Positions 1-10,162 of a DNA stretch of 64,000 bases are shown here, piece by piece. Under the pieces are notes generated by a model, which saw only the letters and a program-made list of their open reading frames with translations, was not told the origin of the DNA and did no database searches. This DNA is from Tieghemiomyces parasiticus (lineage: Eukaryota > Kickxellomycota > Dimargaritomycetes > Dimargaritales > Dimargaritaceae): NCBI GenBank assembly GCA_027575765.1, contig JANBPT010000133.1:1-64000 (forward strand), in the 5' to 3' direction. Within the stretch, counting starts at the first letter, position 1, and the number at the start of each line of letters is the position of its first letter. The translations under genes and the position numbers were made by a program.

Positions 1-67
1 GTATTTCGGCATCCACGAAGCCGCTCCGCTTGGGCGTTTGGAATGGGCCCGTGAAGGCTGACACCAT
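1..67 (-). CDS. Possible 5' end of a gene running off the left edge
   Basis: An ATG at 67-65 on the minus strand, in a good start context (AGCCATGG), opens a frame that stays open to the window edge. It encodes about 22 residues beginning MVSAFTGPFQTPKRSG. The codons are GC-rich, like the confirmed genes here. The segment is too short to assign to a family, and a chance open frame of this length is quite possible. Confidence 0.3.
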   Translation of the reverse strand, partial: MVSAFTGPFQTPKRSGFVDAEI

Positions 68-1392
68 GGCTGGCTGTAGGCGGGAGAAAAAAAAGGGGTG
101 CAGGAATATCTCTCGGGGCGGATACGCAAGAGGTGTTTGGCAGGAAGAGTTGAAAGGCGAGAATGAAAATGGTGGCCAGTGTAAGTCGAGGCAGGTCTAG
201 TGGGATGGGAAAAAGTCCATAGGCGATAGAGAACATCAAGGTGAAGCGTGAAAATGTGGAGCTGCCTGGTATACAAGGAGGGGGTTGGAGATGGTTGGCG
301 GAGGAACACAAGGAATGTGGATTTAACCGCGGCAGGATTCGAATTGTCTGCGGGAGGTTTGGCGCTTCGTGGAGTCGACGGCTGGCCAACGTGCGGAGCG
401 CTAAATGTCGCCCCTGGCAAAGCGCACAAAGAGAAGGACACGTACGGGTTGGCCGCAGCGGCGGTTTGTTTACATTGTTGTGGGCTGCAGGTGTCCCCCG
501 CCCAGCGACAGCCAACCATTGACTGCTGGAGTGCACGACCAGGTGCGACAGTGCGGCGATTCCGCCCCTCCTCCCCTCTCTTGCTCCGCCCTACAGCTCC
601 CTAGCTTCCCCCCCCCCACACACACCAGCAATCCAGCAGGCAGACCTGTAGGGACACATCGTCCCAGCTATCAGGCGGCAGCAACGGGGAGGGTGGGTTC
701 GCTCGCAAAGTGGTAGAGGGGGGATGGACTCATTGTCGCGGCGACTCGAACCACCAATTTTGCGGCCCCGGCGACTCGGATTCTATCTATAATTAGATAC
801 GAGAGCAGATATCGCCACAGATTGTATAGCTCGGATGGTTCCGCATCATCCGTTCTGTAAACGCGGAGAGACGAGACATAGAGACCACAAAGTAAGTGGC
901 AAGCCACTAGTCTCTTCTACACCCGACGCCCCCCCCATTATTTAACTCTTTGCTTGGCCGTGATTGCCCCAAGTCCCTACGGCCTTTCAACGGTGGGATC
1001 GGGACCTTGTATTGTCGTAGCTCAACTCCTCTCCCCTCCTACCTCCTACCATTTAGATTTTCTGGGTTCAAGTTACCTTCGCCCTTCCGTGGTTGGGACT
1101 TGGGCTGTGATTACCGAAACACTTGCGGGCCACGGAGCCGGGTATATCAAGGACAGTCTCCGCACCCCTTCCAACCTTTCACCTCTTTCCAACGCCCTCC
1201 CCTCCCCCCTTACTGTACCCGTTACTTGTATATCAGACCCGGTGCATCCGCAGCCTTACTGACCGCAACGTACGAAGTTCGCCATCACAAATTTCTCCGT
1301 AGCCCTCTTCCTACTTTACCGCGTGCACCGTACACACCATCCCCTCCCCCGCGCTTTGACACACCCTGCCCGGTCCACGCGGCCAATATACC
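68..1392. other. Intergenic, no supported gene
   Basis: Several short overlapping frames exist on the plus strand, but none has a recognisable product and they read like frames of GC-rich non-coding DNA. The stretch from about 1020 to 1390 is pyrimidine-rich and fits a promoter and leader for the gene at 1393. A short in-frame ATG followed by GTAAGT near 163-180 could be a tiny first exon, but no partner exon was found. Confidence 0.5.
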
Positions 1393-1698
1393 ATGAGACC
1401 CGCCGCCGCGCTGCTTCTGATGGTCGCCGTGCTGGTTAAGCTGGCTTTACATGACACCATGGCTGCCCCACTCGGGGAAGATATGGGGTTTAAGACTCAG
1501 GACTACGCATCCACCAACCTGTCGCCCAAGGAACTCCGCCGGCATGAACTTAGAACCAAGAAACTCCTTTGGCTAAACCGTTTTAAGAAAGTGGCAGGGG
1601 CCGTCGTGGTGCCCGTCGTGGCCGCCGGTAGTGGGGTCAAACAGGTTTTCGAACGACAGATGGGAAAAGTTGGCAGCGCACGTATGGGAGGGGGTTAG
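1393..1698 (+). CDS. Small secreted or membrane-inserted protein, unknown function
   Basis: This encodes 101 residues. Residues 1-20 (MRPAAALLLMVAVLVKLALH) are a typical hydrophobic signal sequence, with likely cleavage near the MAA-PLG segment. The mature part is basic, with LSPKELRRHELRTKKLLWL followed by a short hydrophobic stretch, AGAVVVPVVAAG, and a glycine-rich end. No cysteines are present, so it is not a classical cysteine-rich effector. An AATAAA signal at 1742-1747, about 45 bases past the stop, supports a real transcript. The ATG at 1393 is the first start and gives a full signal peptide. It converges with the gene at 1936-3126. I do not recognise the family; a short single-pass mitochondrial or ER protein is an alternative to secretion. 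Confidence 0.55.
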   Translation: MRPAAALLLMVAVLVKLALHDTMAAPLGEDMGFKTQDYASTNLSPKELRRHELRTKKLLWLNRFKKVAGAVVVPVVAAGSGVKQVFERQMGKVGSARMGGG

Positions 1699-1935
1699 GA
1701 AACACGTAGCCTAAATATTAGGAGAGTACTAGAAAATTGCCAATAAAACGGAGCTATTCAATGCCATGTGATGAATAGAGTTTTTAATGTATAAATTCCA
1801 TCAAGCTGAATATTTTGTACAGGCTGGAGAGAGAGAGAGAGGGGGGGAAGATGCTATTGCCAAATATAACAGCGAACAAGGTGTGATGATGTCCGAGGGA
1901 CGCCCCCCTCCGAAACATGCCAACGCGACTTTGTC

Positions 1936-3126
1936 TTACTTGCGCGATGAGCCGTTATTCTTGATGAGGGGGTCGACCAAATCGTCCTTGGCCATTTCGT
2001 ACGTATCCCCGGGTTTGGTCTGGCGGCTCTTTCCGGCGAACTGGCCAAGCTTGGTGCCCTCCTTTTTGAGACGCTCGGCCTCGCGGTCCAGGGCCTGTTT
2101 GGTATCTTCGGCGGTTCCGACAACGTTATCCTTGGCCGTCTCGTAGGCCTGCGACAGTTGGTCGTTCAGAGAACCCAACTTTTCCTTGGCCGCATCGACC
2201 CCTTCATACACTGTTTCCTTGGTCTGCTGCAGCACCTCGCTGGTGCGTTGGCCCAGGCCATCCAGGGCTGACTTGACACCGGTGGCGGCCGTACCGTTGG
2301 GGGTTGAATCGGCCACCGTGCGCTTGGCCTTTTCGTAGACCTGGCCAGCCCGGTCTCCTAATTCCTGAGCCTTACCCTTGGCGGTGGCGGCGGCGTCCTG
2401 AGCGTACTCGCGGCCCTGCTCCGCCTTCTTTTCGGCGGTTTGTTTGACGTCTTCAGCGGCCTGGCCGGCCTTGTCGGAAAACACGGAGGAGGTCTCCTTA
2501 GCGTCGTCGGCGACACGACGGGCCTGGCCCTCCAGGTTGCTGCCGGTGGCGTAGTTGACCGTGTTGCTTAAGTCGTCCTTGACCCGCTCGGCGGACCGGG
2601 CGGCCTGGTTTCCCAGGTCTTGGGCCTTGTGCTTGGCATCCTGGGCGGTCTGTTTCACCTGATCGGCGGCAGTGGAGTTCGAGGGTGTATGCAGGAAACG
2701 GCGCGGCACGGTAGCAAAGTTGGGCTGGAGGGTGGTGGGTGACTCGCCATAGAGAACCCAGTTCGACAAACGGTTCAGGGTGCTATCGGATGCACCAGGG
2801 GCCACGGCGGCATTGAAGGGGGAAGCGTTGTGACGGCTGCCACCGGTTTCGCTGGTGGGGGAGCTGGACTTTGAAGAAACTGGTTCGTGACCAAGCACGT
2901 CCTTAAGCTCGCGGACGATGTCCTGGTTAGGCTTGTTCGGAATAGGCTCATCGCTACGCCAGTTGCGGGCACCGAGCTCTACATCGTCCAGGACAGCGTT
3001 GGGGTCGACGGCTTTAGCGGGGCGGGTCGGGGAAGCCTTGCCGCGAAACATTGTGATCGAACGGGTCGACACGAGCGCAGCCCGGCGGGGCAGAGCAGAA
3101 GCGCAAATTTTAGCCGAGTTCATCAT
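1936..3126 (-). CDS. Mitochondrial LEA-like (hydrophilin) protein
   Basis: This encodes 396 residues without introns. The N-terminus (MMNSAKICASALPRRAALVS) is basic, hydroxylated and free of acidic residues, as expected of a mitochondrial presequence. From about residue 145 to 370 the protein is an alanine/lysine/glutamate-rich series of amphipathic 11-mer-like units such as VKQTAQDAKHKAQDLG, AGQAAEDVKQTAEKKAEQG and KGKAQELGDRAGQVYEKAKR. This is the composition of group 3 late embryogenesis abundant proteins, which are unordered in solution, fold on drying and protect membranes and proteins. There is no catalytic motif. ATG codons occur at 3126 and 3123; the first was chosen. A consensus TATAAAAG lies 223 bases upstream. 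An apolipoprotein-like or MICOS-like helical protein is a weaker alternative. Stress protection is inferred from family resemblance. Confidence 0.7.
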   Translation of the reverse strand: MMNSAKICASALPRRAALVSTRSITMFRGKASPTRPAKAVDPNAVLDDVELGARNWRSDEPIPNKPNQDIVRELKDVLGHEPVSSKSSSPTSETGGSRHNASPFNAAVAPGASDSTLNRLSNWVLYGESPTTLQPNFATVPRRFLHTPSNSTAADQVKQTAQDAKHKAQDLGNQAARSAERVKDDLSNTVNYATGSNLEGQARRVADDAKETSSVFSDKAGQAAEDVKQTAEKKAEQGREYAQDAAATAKGKAQELGDRAGQVYEKAKRTVADSTPNGTAATGVKSALDGLGQRTSEVLQQTKETVYEGVDAAKEKLGSLNDQLSQAYETAKDNVVGTAEDTKQALDREAERLKKEGTKLGQFAGKSRQTKPGDTYEMAKDDLVDPLIKNNGSSRK

Positions 3127-4694
3127 GATTGAGAAGAGTAAGGTTTAAAAATACAAAGGAAAAACTGTTTGTGAGCAGGGAGTTGGGTGGGCTGCGATTG
3201 TTTGGGTAGCTGGTAGAGGATCCACGCTAATGTATAGGGGAGAGGAGGGGGGTTTCGTGGATGGAGATAAATATAAGTAGATAGGAAGGCTGGGGCATGT
3301 AAGACAGATTCTGGTGGGGTTTCAGTGGTGTGAGAACGACAGGCCGGCCTTTTATATCTAGGTGTGGGCAAAGCAGCGGTACGGAGGCAGGGCTGGGGCG
3401 CAGCATGTAGACTACTTCACCCCTCCCTCCTCACAGGCCGTTGATAAGGCGCCGTCACAAATCTAGCGCATCCTACTGGTCCCTCACAACGAAACGATGA
3501 CGCCAGAAGGTTTCCTCCCCGCCTACATGGAGTCTCAGGGCCATCCCCATCGACGGGAAAATAGAAAATGGGTGTGGCGGGGCGCCCCCACCTAAGCGAT
3601 AGCCCCGAGGTGAACATGGGGGAATAAGTCGATGAAGGGGGAGGGTGACCTAATACTGCTGTTTGTGACGTTACCAGTGCACACACATTCGAGACCCCGC
3701 CTGTGTAGGAACCACCGGCGATGACGTCGAGCACGCTATCGCACACGAATGCGAGGGCGAGGGAAGGGGGGAAAGGGGAGCAGCCTAGCATCTGAGCAGT
3801 GGAATCACAATGGCTTGGTCGATGACGCTCATCGGAGCCCAGTATACCGTAGTAATCAGAAGCAATCTAATGCATCGTTTGGTTTACGGTTAGCGCCCCC
3901 CCCCTCCGTTGATTGCCTGTCACCAGGGAGGGGGGGGGGCTTCTCTAAACGATGACATAACTATCTAGTTAATCGCCTTGATGAGGGTCAAGCAGGGGGC
4001 TACGTCGGCTTCAGTGCGGTAGGTTCGGCGATGGATATCAACACCAGGTTAATTACCGGTACCAAATCAAAGAACCTCTTTATGTATACGCGCATGCAAG
4101 AGGTTCCACAAGCTTCGCTCCATAGTGGGCGACGTAAGCAACAAGGGACTCATACTCGAGTCTGCTGTGCAACTGTATAGATGACGGCCCGGTTGACCGG
4201 GAGCCGTGTCTAGACAATATCGACTGCTCCCCTCATCGATCAGGTTTGATTAAGTATATATGAATATGACACCCTAACCTACAATGGGACAGGACCTACC
4301 ACCCGTCCTGCCTCTAAGGCCGTAGGGGGGGATTGAAAGATGCGATATAACGAGGAAAGCACACACGCATTCGCACCACATTCAATACAACCCGGCGCAC
4401 CTGGACACAGGTTACATGAGTCGCGCGTGCCTTCTGCGCCCTGGCTACTCTGCACATACCTCCAAGTCCAACCGCCGTGACCATGTATGGGCCCATGTGC
4501 AAGCTCGCATGTTTGAAACCTAGGTGATATTTAATAATTGGTTACGGCGAGGTATGCAGGGCGAAAGTGCAAACAGAAAGCATCCCTGCAAGGTATCGGC
4601 TGCTCAACGCAATGACATGTACGAAAGCCCCTCGGAGGCCTGCCCAGGCCCGAGATGGTGTGGTATCATCATTAAGGACCCGGCGGAAGCCAAG
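3127..4694. other. Intergenic region
   Basis: This holds the promoter and leader of the LEA-like gene (TATA at 3349-3356) and the 3' flank of the cyclophilin gene. C- and G-runs near 3896-3940 are the only compositional oddity. Open frames on both strands are short and unconvincing. Confidence 0.5.
3349..3356 (-). promoter_or_regulatory. TATA box of the LEA-like gene
   Basis: On the minus strand the sequence reads TATAAAAG, a perfect TATA consensus. It lies 223 bases upstream of the ATG at 3126. The distance implies a leader of roughly 190 bases. TATA promoters are often found at stress-inducible genes, which suits a LEA protein. Confidence 0.5.
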
Positions 4695-5375
4695 CTACAG
4701 CTCATCGTGGGGGGCTTCCTTAACGGCGGCGACGGGGGTCTCCTCCGTGCTGGATTCCGTAGCAGCAGCCTCGTCCTTGGTCAGCTCACCGCTCTTGGCG
4801 ATCGTGACGGCGGACTTAGGACGGTCGCCACCGGCGGTGGGAGTGTTCTCAATCATGTGGACGATATCCATCCCCTTGGTGACCTCGCCAAACACGACGT
4901 GACGGCCGTCCAGCCACGAGGTGACGACGGTGGTAATGAAGAACTGCGAGCCGTTGGTGTTGGGACCGGCATTAGCCATCGACAGCACGCCGGGCTTGGT
5001 GTGCTTGAGCTTGAAGTTTTCGTCGTTGAACTTGTCACCGTAGATGGACATGCCGCCGGTACCGTCGCCCTTGGTGAAATCACCACCCTGGATCATGAAT
5101 TGCTTGATGACGCGATGGAAGCTCGAGCCGGCGTAGCCGAACCCCTTCTCACCCGTGCACAGCGCGCGGAAGTTCTCGGTGGTCTTGGGCACCGTCTTGC
5201 CGTACAATCCCATCTCGATACGGCCCAGGGGCTTGCCGTCCTGCTCAATGTCAAAAAAGACCGTGTGGGTAATCTTGGGGCCCTTGGCGGCCGATACGGC
5301 GGTGGTCCAGACGAGGGCCACCAGGGCCACGGCCATGACCTGCCATCTCCAGGTCGAGACGAGGGTACTAAGCAT
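4695..5375 (-). CDS. ER-resident cyclophilin (peptidyl-prolyl cis-trans isomerase B type)
   Basis: This encodes 226 residues. Residues 1-29 form a signal peptide (hydrophobic core [17 protein letters not shown]). The cyclophilin fold follows: [20 protein letters not shown], the catalytic-loop motif [16 protein letters not shown] with the key arginine, the GTGG segment, [17 protein letters not shown], and [11 protein letters not shown] with the tryptophan that binds cyclosporin. The C-terminus is HDEL, the ER-retrieval signal. The enzyme isomerises Xaa-Pro bonds in secretory clients. Fungal CPR2/CPR5 and animal cyclophilin B have this layout. A 40-residue acidic, alanine-rich tail between the domain and HDEL is longer than usual. 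The ATG at 5375 is the only one giving a complete signal peptide. The gene is intronless. Confidence 0.93.
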   Translation of the reverse strand: MLSTLVSTWRWQVMAVALVALVWTTAVSAAKGPKITHTVFFDIEQDGKPLGRIEMGLYGKTVPKTTENFRALCTGEKGFGYAGSSFHRVIKQFMIQGGDFTKGDGTGGMSIYGDKFNDENFKLKHTKPGVLSMANAGPNTNGSQFFITTVVTSWLDGRHVVFGEVTKGMDIVHMIENTPTAGGDRPKSAVTIAKSGELTKDEAAATESSTEETPVAAVKEAPHDEL

Positions 5376-6293
5376 GGTGGTCGAAGTGCGGAGGGGAGGG
5401 TGGAAAAGGATGGTGGTGTAGGGAGATAGGGTAAAGACGAGGCCAAGTTACGCGACGAGGCTGGTGCAGCAAGGGTGAGGAGGGTAAAGAAGGACACGCG
5501 CTAGGTGGTGAGGGCCAGATGAGATGAGAGGAAGTAGGGCAGCGGGTTATCTATGACAAGGAGAATGGCGGCGGTGGGGGGAACTAGTGGAAAGGTGGGG
5601 AAGTGGTGACTTTGCCTCCCCTCCCCGCCGGGGCCGATGGGGGGACACCGCTGTGCAGAGCAAGGCGGGGAATGGGAGCCAAAGGGCTCAGTGAGAGCGC
5701 ATCCGAGCGATTGACGTGGCACTCAGTTGTAGGCGACTGTGACCGTCGGATTCTTCAAGGGGTAGGCGGCCACTACCGCTCTAACTTATCCTGCTGATCC
5801 TGAACGTATTCATTGTCTAGAGATGAAATTGACAGTTAGCTGGTTAGGCAGCGAGGAGGAAGGTGGGTTTGGTAAGTCCCATCAGCCTGGGCCAAATTCT
5901 CATGTATACACGCTTGTGGTTACATGGCACAGCCCAGACTCTCTAGACATATTGAAACCCACACATACACGTGGACAAAGGCCCTGCGATGCGGCGATTT
6001 GTAGAATAACACAGCATCTAAACGGCTTTGGCTATCCGAATAAATACAATGCAATAGGACGGGCCGACGATACAGAGGTAGTTAAAAAGTGTCAGATAAT
6101 AATGTAGTCTGCGTCATGGAGATGAATATCAAATAATATATTTAGATAGTTTCGGTGATTACAATATATGAGATTATGATTGGGAGAGGGTAGACAATTT
6201 TAAAGTTGGTATAAATACCTCGGGAACCCATAACCAAACAAACAAACAAAAAAACGATAGCACCAGCGACCAGGCAATCATATTACAACCCGC
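5376..6293. other. Intergenic region between the cyclophilin and decarboxylase genes
   Basis: This includes the cyclophilin promoter (about 5376-5700) and the AT-rich 3' flank of the decarboxylase gene, with A-rich repeats near 6236-6255. A 94-codon plus-strand frame at 5823-6107 has poor codon bias and was not accepted as a gene. Confidence 0.5.
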
Positions 6294-7547
6294 TTATTTA
6301 AGGCTCTTGGGCAGGCCCTGGGCATTCAGTACGCTGGCCTCGGAACTGGAGAGTACGCGAGGTCCGTCGCCCACCCGGGTGTGGATGATGCGTTTGACGG
6401 CACCTGGCGTGCTGACAGCGAACGTATCCCGGACGGCCTGGTACTCGGCGGGAAAATCACGGCCCAGCACGACGCCCTCGGGCACGCGGGCGTAGGGGTC
6501 ATTGAAAAAGTCGCGGGTGGAGACGTCGGTGGGGGCCGGGAAGAAGTAGGTAAACAGCTGAAGCAGGCGGGTCATGTGGTCACGCGGGGCGTAGATCACG
6601 GCGTTCGGTCCAGCATCGAAGGTGTAGGCCGCCTGGATGGTCGGCATCAGCCGGTTGATGGCGGTGACGAGGTGGACGACAGCCTTGGACGTGTCGTTCA
6701 TGTAAAAGATGGGCGGGTAGGTATCAAGGCAGATGGCGTGGAACTGGTTGGAGTCCTGCATGGTGAGTTCGGCAAACTGGGCAAAGTCGCGGTCGGCGAT
6801 GGCGGTCTCCATGGCGCGCATCCGCTCGGGCACCACGTGGGCGAACCGGTGGGCGGCGAGAGCGGACGTGGCGACGGTGGTCTGCATGCCGACGGTCGAG
6901 CTGGTGCCCTTCTTGGCGTCGTTCACCACGAGGATCAGTGCCTCTAGTTCGGGCCAGTGGGTCTCAGGGGCCACCTGGTACGCCTGGCTGTCGGTGCCGT
7001 CGGCCCGAGTCCCCATGTTCCAGGCCACGAAACCGCCCATGATGGACCGGCAGGCAGACCCCGACCCCAGCCGGGCGTAGCGGGACAGTTCCGGACCGGT
7101 CAGGGGCAGCTCAAGCACCTGCGCCAGCGTGAACACCAGGCAGGCATATCCAGACGCCGACGACGCGAGCCCCGCAGCCGTTGGGAAATTGTTCTCGGAA
7201 CCAATGTGGATGCCCCACGTCGACCACCGCGGCAGCTCCGGGTTGGCCTTCTCCAGGGCTTCGCGGTGACGCCGAGCAGCCGTCAGGCAGTTGACCAGCC
7301 GAGCGTTGGCCGGCACCGAGCACTCCGAACCATTCAGCCACATGCGGTCGGTGACATGGGTCGGGGCCAGGCTAATGGTGGTGCGCGAATGCAGGTCGTC
7401 CTGCGACAGCGTCACCGATAGCGACGAGTTGCTGGGCAGAATCAGCTTCGCGTCCCGTTTGCCCCAGTACTTGACGACGGCGATGTTGACGGGGGCCGTG
7501 CAGGTCACCTGGCGGGCGACGGGTGAAACAGGAGCCGATCGTGTCAT
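6294..7547 (-). CDS. MVD1: Diphosphomevalonate decarboxylase
   Basis: This encodes 417 residues. The enzyme performs the ATP-dependent decarboxylation of mevalonate 5-diphosphate to isopentenyl diphosphate, the last step of the mevalonate pathway before sterols and prenyl groups. Family signatures visible are VTCTAPVNIAVVKYWGKRD at the N-terminus, LPSNSSLSVTLSQDDLHSRT, the GHMP-kinase ATP loop NFPTAAGLASSASGYACLV, and RLGSGSACRSIMGGFVAW with the serine-rich phosphate-binding loop. The C-terminal domain contains YTFDAGPNAVIY. Length matches the family (about 390-415). The frame is open upstream to 7805, but the ATG at 7547 begins the conserved protein directly, and the upstream part is pyrimidine-rich leader, so 7547 was chosen. 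No introns. A TATA box lies at 8067-8074. Confidence 0.95.
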   Translation of the reverse strand: MTRSAPVSPVARQVTCTAPVNIAVVKYWGKRDAKLILPSNSSLSVTLSQDDLHSRTTISLAPTHVTDRMWLNGSECSVPANARLVNCLTAARRHREALEKANPELPRWSTWGIHIGSENNFPTAAGLASSASGYACLVFTLAQVLELPLTGPELSRYARLGSGSACRSIMGGFVAWNMGTRADGTDSQAYQVAPETHWPELEALILVVNDAKKGTSSTVGMQTTVATSALAAHRFAHVVPERMRAMETAIADRDFAQFAELTMQDSNQFHAICLDTYPPIFYMNDTSKAVVHLVTAINRLMPTIQAAYTFDAGPNAVIYAPRDHMTRLLQLFTYFFPAPTDVSTRDFFNDPYARVPEGVVLGRDFPAEYQAVRDTFAVSTPGAVKRIIHTRVGDGPRVLSSSEASVLNAQGLPKSLK

Positions 7548-8066
7548 GGTGGGCTGCGGCAGGTGGCGAGAAGGCAGAGCTAAGGGGAAAAAAGGTGTCG
7601 AAGTGAGTAGCAGTGGGGCTAAAGTATGAGGGGCGGTTGTGGCCTGATACCCAAGGCCTTGAAGACGTTGGTGCTTTGTGGCTGAGCCCTGAAAAGGGAA
7701 ACGGAGAAGAAGACTGAGAGGCGGCGGGGGTGGGAAGCGGGGTAGGCGTAACGGGCGGAGCTGATAGGTGCAAAAGGTTAGCAGGGGGAGGTGACAACTC
7801 GTCACAGGCGAAACGGAGCGCTTGGTTTTTTGTTTCAGAGGTGTTGGCGCTGACCAGTATTGGCCGAAGCGAGAGGCAGGGGCGTGGCGAGTGCGAGACT
7901 ACAGACGAATGGATTGAAGGATAAAGGTGCCGTGTGGGCTAAAGCGTAGGCAGATCGATTTCTACAATGTGTTGAGTTGACGGTAGCTTGTATAAATTAT
8001 AGCCGATGTAGCAGACAAAGCTGAATACGCAGGGGGCGGGGGCAGGCGACAGCCTGTGAGGCCGGA

Positions 8067-8074
8067 TATTTATA
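8067..8074 (-). promoter_or_regulatory. TATA box, probable promoter of the decarboxylase gene
   Basis: The minus strand reads GGGTATAAATATCC here, containing TATAAATA. It lies 520 bases upstream of the MVD1 ATG, so a leader of about 490 bases, possibly with an intron, would be needed. Confidence 0.35.
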
Positions 8075-9785
8075 CCCCCTCCCGCTGGGAGTGTTGGCTG
8101 CAGAATGGGCACCCGGGCCTGAGGCCGCGGCTGGTTTCGGAACCCGATTACAGCCCTGCGGTAGAGAAAGGCCCCGCGTCTAGGCTGATCTGGCCGCTTT
8201 ACTGGCGGAGAGGAGTTGGGCCGCCCTGGGATTCTGGGTGATTTTTTTTTACCTTCGCTTGGCCTGGCTATTCGAGGAGAGCTGGGGGATTATGATGCCA
8301 GGACCTCACTCGGCCTAAAGCGCCCCTCCACCTGCCCATCGCCACAGCCTTCAGTTACACATGGTACCGAATCTGGATGGCAACGATCGCCCCCTCCCTC
8401 CCCGCGCCATACTCGCTCCTGGTCCTCTCCCCTAGACACCGTCGCCGCCTGTGCAAAGCAGGCAACAGTCTTAATCAGAAATCAGCCGATAATTTTAGTG
8501 GCCCAATTTGCACCCCCCCCCCTGCCTCCACATCGATGTTCTGCATTAACTCTCCGCCTGCCCATCCCCCCCCCCTCACCTTGAATAGACAGTGCCCTAT
8601 GACCCTTAGCCCGCCCATTCTTTCTCACAGAGTGGGCCCATTCGGCACGTAGGCATTTTTAGCACAACGACCGTGGATTCAGCCGTAAACAGTGCGTATC
8701 AGCATGGCTGTCGGTCATTCCCAGATGCCGCCTATCTAAAGTTTGCGCCCAGAAACGGGAGACGCACCATACTGGCATATTTGCATGTGACAACGTGTCT
8801 GGCCTGCTCAGGGCCGAGCCGGGCAAACTACGCGTGTAGGACATACTTCAGCGCCCTTACCCGATGAATGGTATCAATGACGGCGGTGTCAAAGGAAGGC
8901 TAGCGAGCGGCGTATGGCGTGGTTTCTAGATAGGTGTTCCGCCAGCCAAAGCGAAGGGGCGGAGGCATGCTGGCGGCGACGAGATAGGCACGCAGTACCG
9001 AGGGTAGCCACGGGAAGTCGAATGATCTCAGTCTATCCACCTCAGCGTACATCGGGGACAGCGGTTCTTATCGGTAGGTATCGAAACCTTCCGTCCCTCA
9101 CGACGGGAGCCCTTAATTGTCGGTACACCGCTTATCATTCTTGTCTAGCCCCACAACAATTACAAGGCCTAAAGGCGGGACCTTTGGGGCGGGCCTGAGC
9201 AACCTCATGTTGTGGAGAACCAGGGCCGCCCACCTGACGTCCTTCTCCCCCAGATGGGTGGGGGAGAGAAGGGCTGGCCCTTAAGCACAGAGGAGAGTGG
9301 GGGGAGGGCAGTCCAGAAGCCTCACCCTGTCGGTTAGGACACGGTCGGACGGTCCGGTCGAGCATTGGTCACTCCACTTTTGCTACTCCATGGTTTATTT
9401 CCAACCCACCCCCGAGGGAGCAAGGGGCGTGGACCTCTATTCAATCCCAGGTACACATCACGATATCAGAAGCGGCTTCGACACCGTAGCCATTCGAGCC
9501 AATGACCCCCCCCGGAGGGGCAGCCCAGGTCTCAACTAAAATCTAATAAATTACATAAAACCCCCCGAGCAAACCATACTACGCAGCGAATATGAAGTAT
9601 TAGAAGGTGGGAAGTGGAGGAGCCACAGTGGAGAGCGAAGTCAGGGGGTCAATTTGGTTAAAAAGTTGGTGACTAGAAAGCATTGCAGTCGCTCATCAGC
9701 ATTACCATCCCCTGACTGCTCAACCCACCTTCCGAGAACTGAGAATCTCTAGACCTTCCCTTCCTGGGAGCTCACACCTAATATG

Positions 9786-9802
9786 ATATATATATATATA
9801 TA
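9786..9802. repeat. AT dinucleotide microsatellite
   Basis: An uninterrupted alternating A/T run of 17 bases, in the AT-richer part of the 7.5-10.2 kb intergenic region. Confidence 0.9.
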
Positions 9803-9983
9803 CATAATAGTCAGTAAAATCGACAGGCCCGCTTACTTTCCAACCAAGGCTCATCTAGCCCCCCCCCCACCCTCGGCTCACTCTCCCAGACAAGTAGTTG
9901 TTGGTAATCTAGCACCTGACTTTCTGATCCGATCCTTATAAATAGTGACAAGTAGCGGGGATTAATCGAGCGAGGCCCATTCC

Positions 9984-9998
9984 AATAATAATAATAAT
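9984..9998. repeat. AAT trinucleotide microsatellite
   Basis: Five AAT units, just downstream of the 3' end of the MT-A70 gene. Confidence 0.9.
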
Positions 9999-10162
9999 AG
10001 ACGGCCGGCTTGAACAGGTCGCAGATATTTATTTCTGTGAGAAAATAACAGCTTTTTTCAAGGGTCGGTCTGTTCGTCCTGGGGGGGAGAGATAAGATGA
10101 TGTCGGGGGCTAAAGACCGCAGGTTTAACTTCTCATTGCTACTTTAGTAGACGACAGAAATC

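Larger units (their letters stand above)
7548..10162. other. Intergenic region with simple repeats
   Basis: About 2.6 kb lie between the decarboxylase promoter and the 3' end of the MT-A70 gene. The left third is leader and promoter of the decarboxylase. From 8200 to 9540 there are GC-rich overlapping frames on both strands without a recognisable product. From 9540 to 10160 the sequence is AT-richer, with an AT-dinucleotide tract (9786-9802) and an AAT trinucleotide tract (9984-9998). No RNA gene or mobile element was seen. Confidence 0.5.

Noticed and set aside
310..350. Possible tRNA T-arm around ATTCGAATCC on the minus strand
   Set aside because: The flanking bases do not form a 5-pair T stem and there is no matching acceptor.
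241..716. Overlapping plus-strand frames of about 100 codons
   Set aside because: Three frames are open together, which reflects low stop density in GC-rich DNA; no product is recognisable.
720..870. tRNA-like A-box and B-box strings on both strands (for example GGTTCGAGT on the minus strand near 745)
   Set aside because: No 7-base acceptor stem or proper T-stem can be drawn around them, and the boxes are in incompatible orientations.
4524..5429. 301-codon plus-strand frame over the cyclophilin gene
   Set aside because: Antisense shadow of the cyclophilin, which has all its motifs and HDEL on the minus strand.
5823..6107. 94-codon plus-strand frame starting MKLTVSWLGSEEEGG
   Set aside because: AT-rich codons unlike neighbouring genes, no domain, no signal peptide, within an AT-rich 3' flank.
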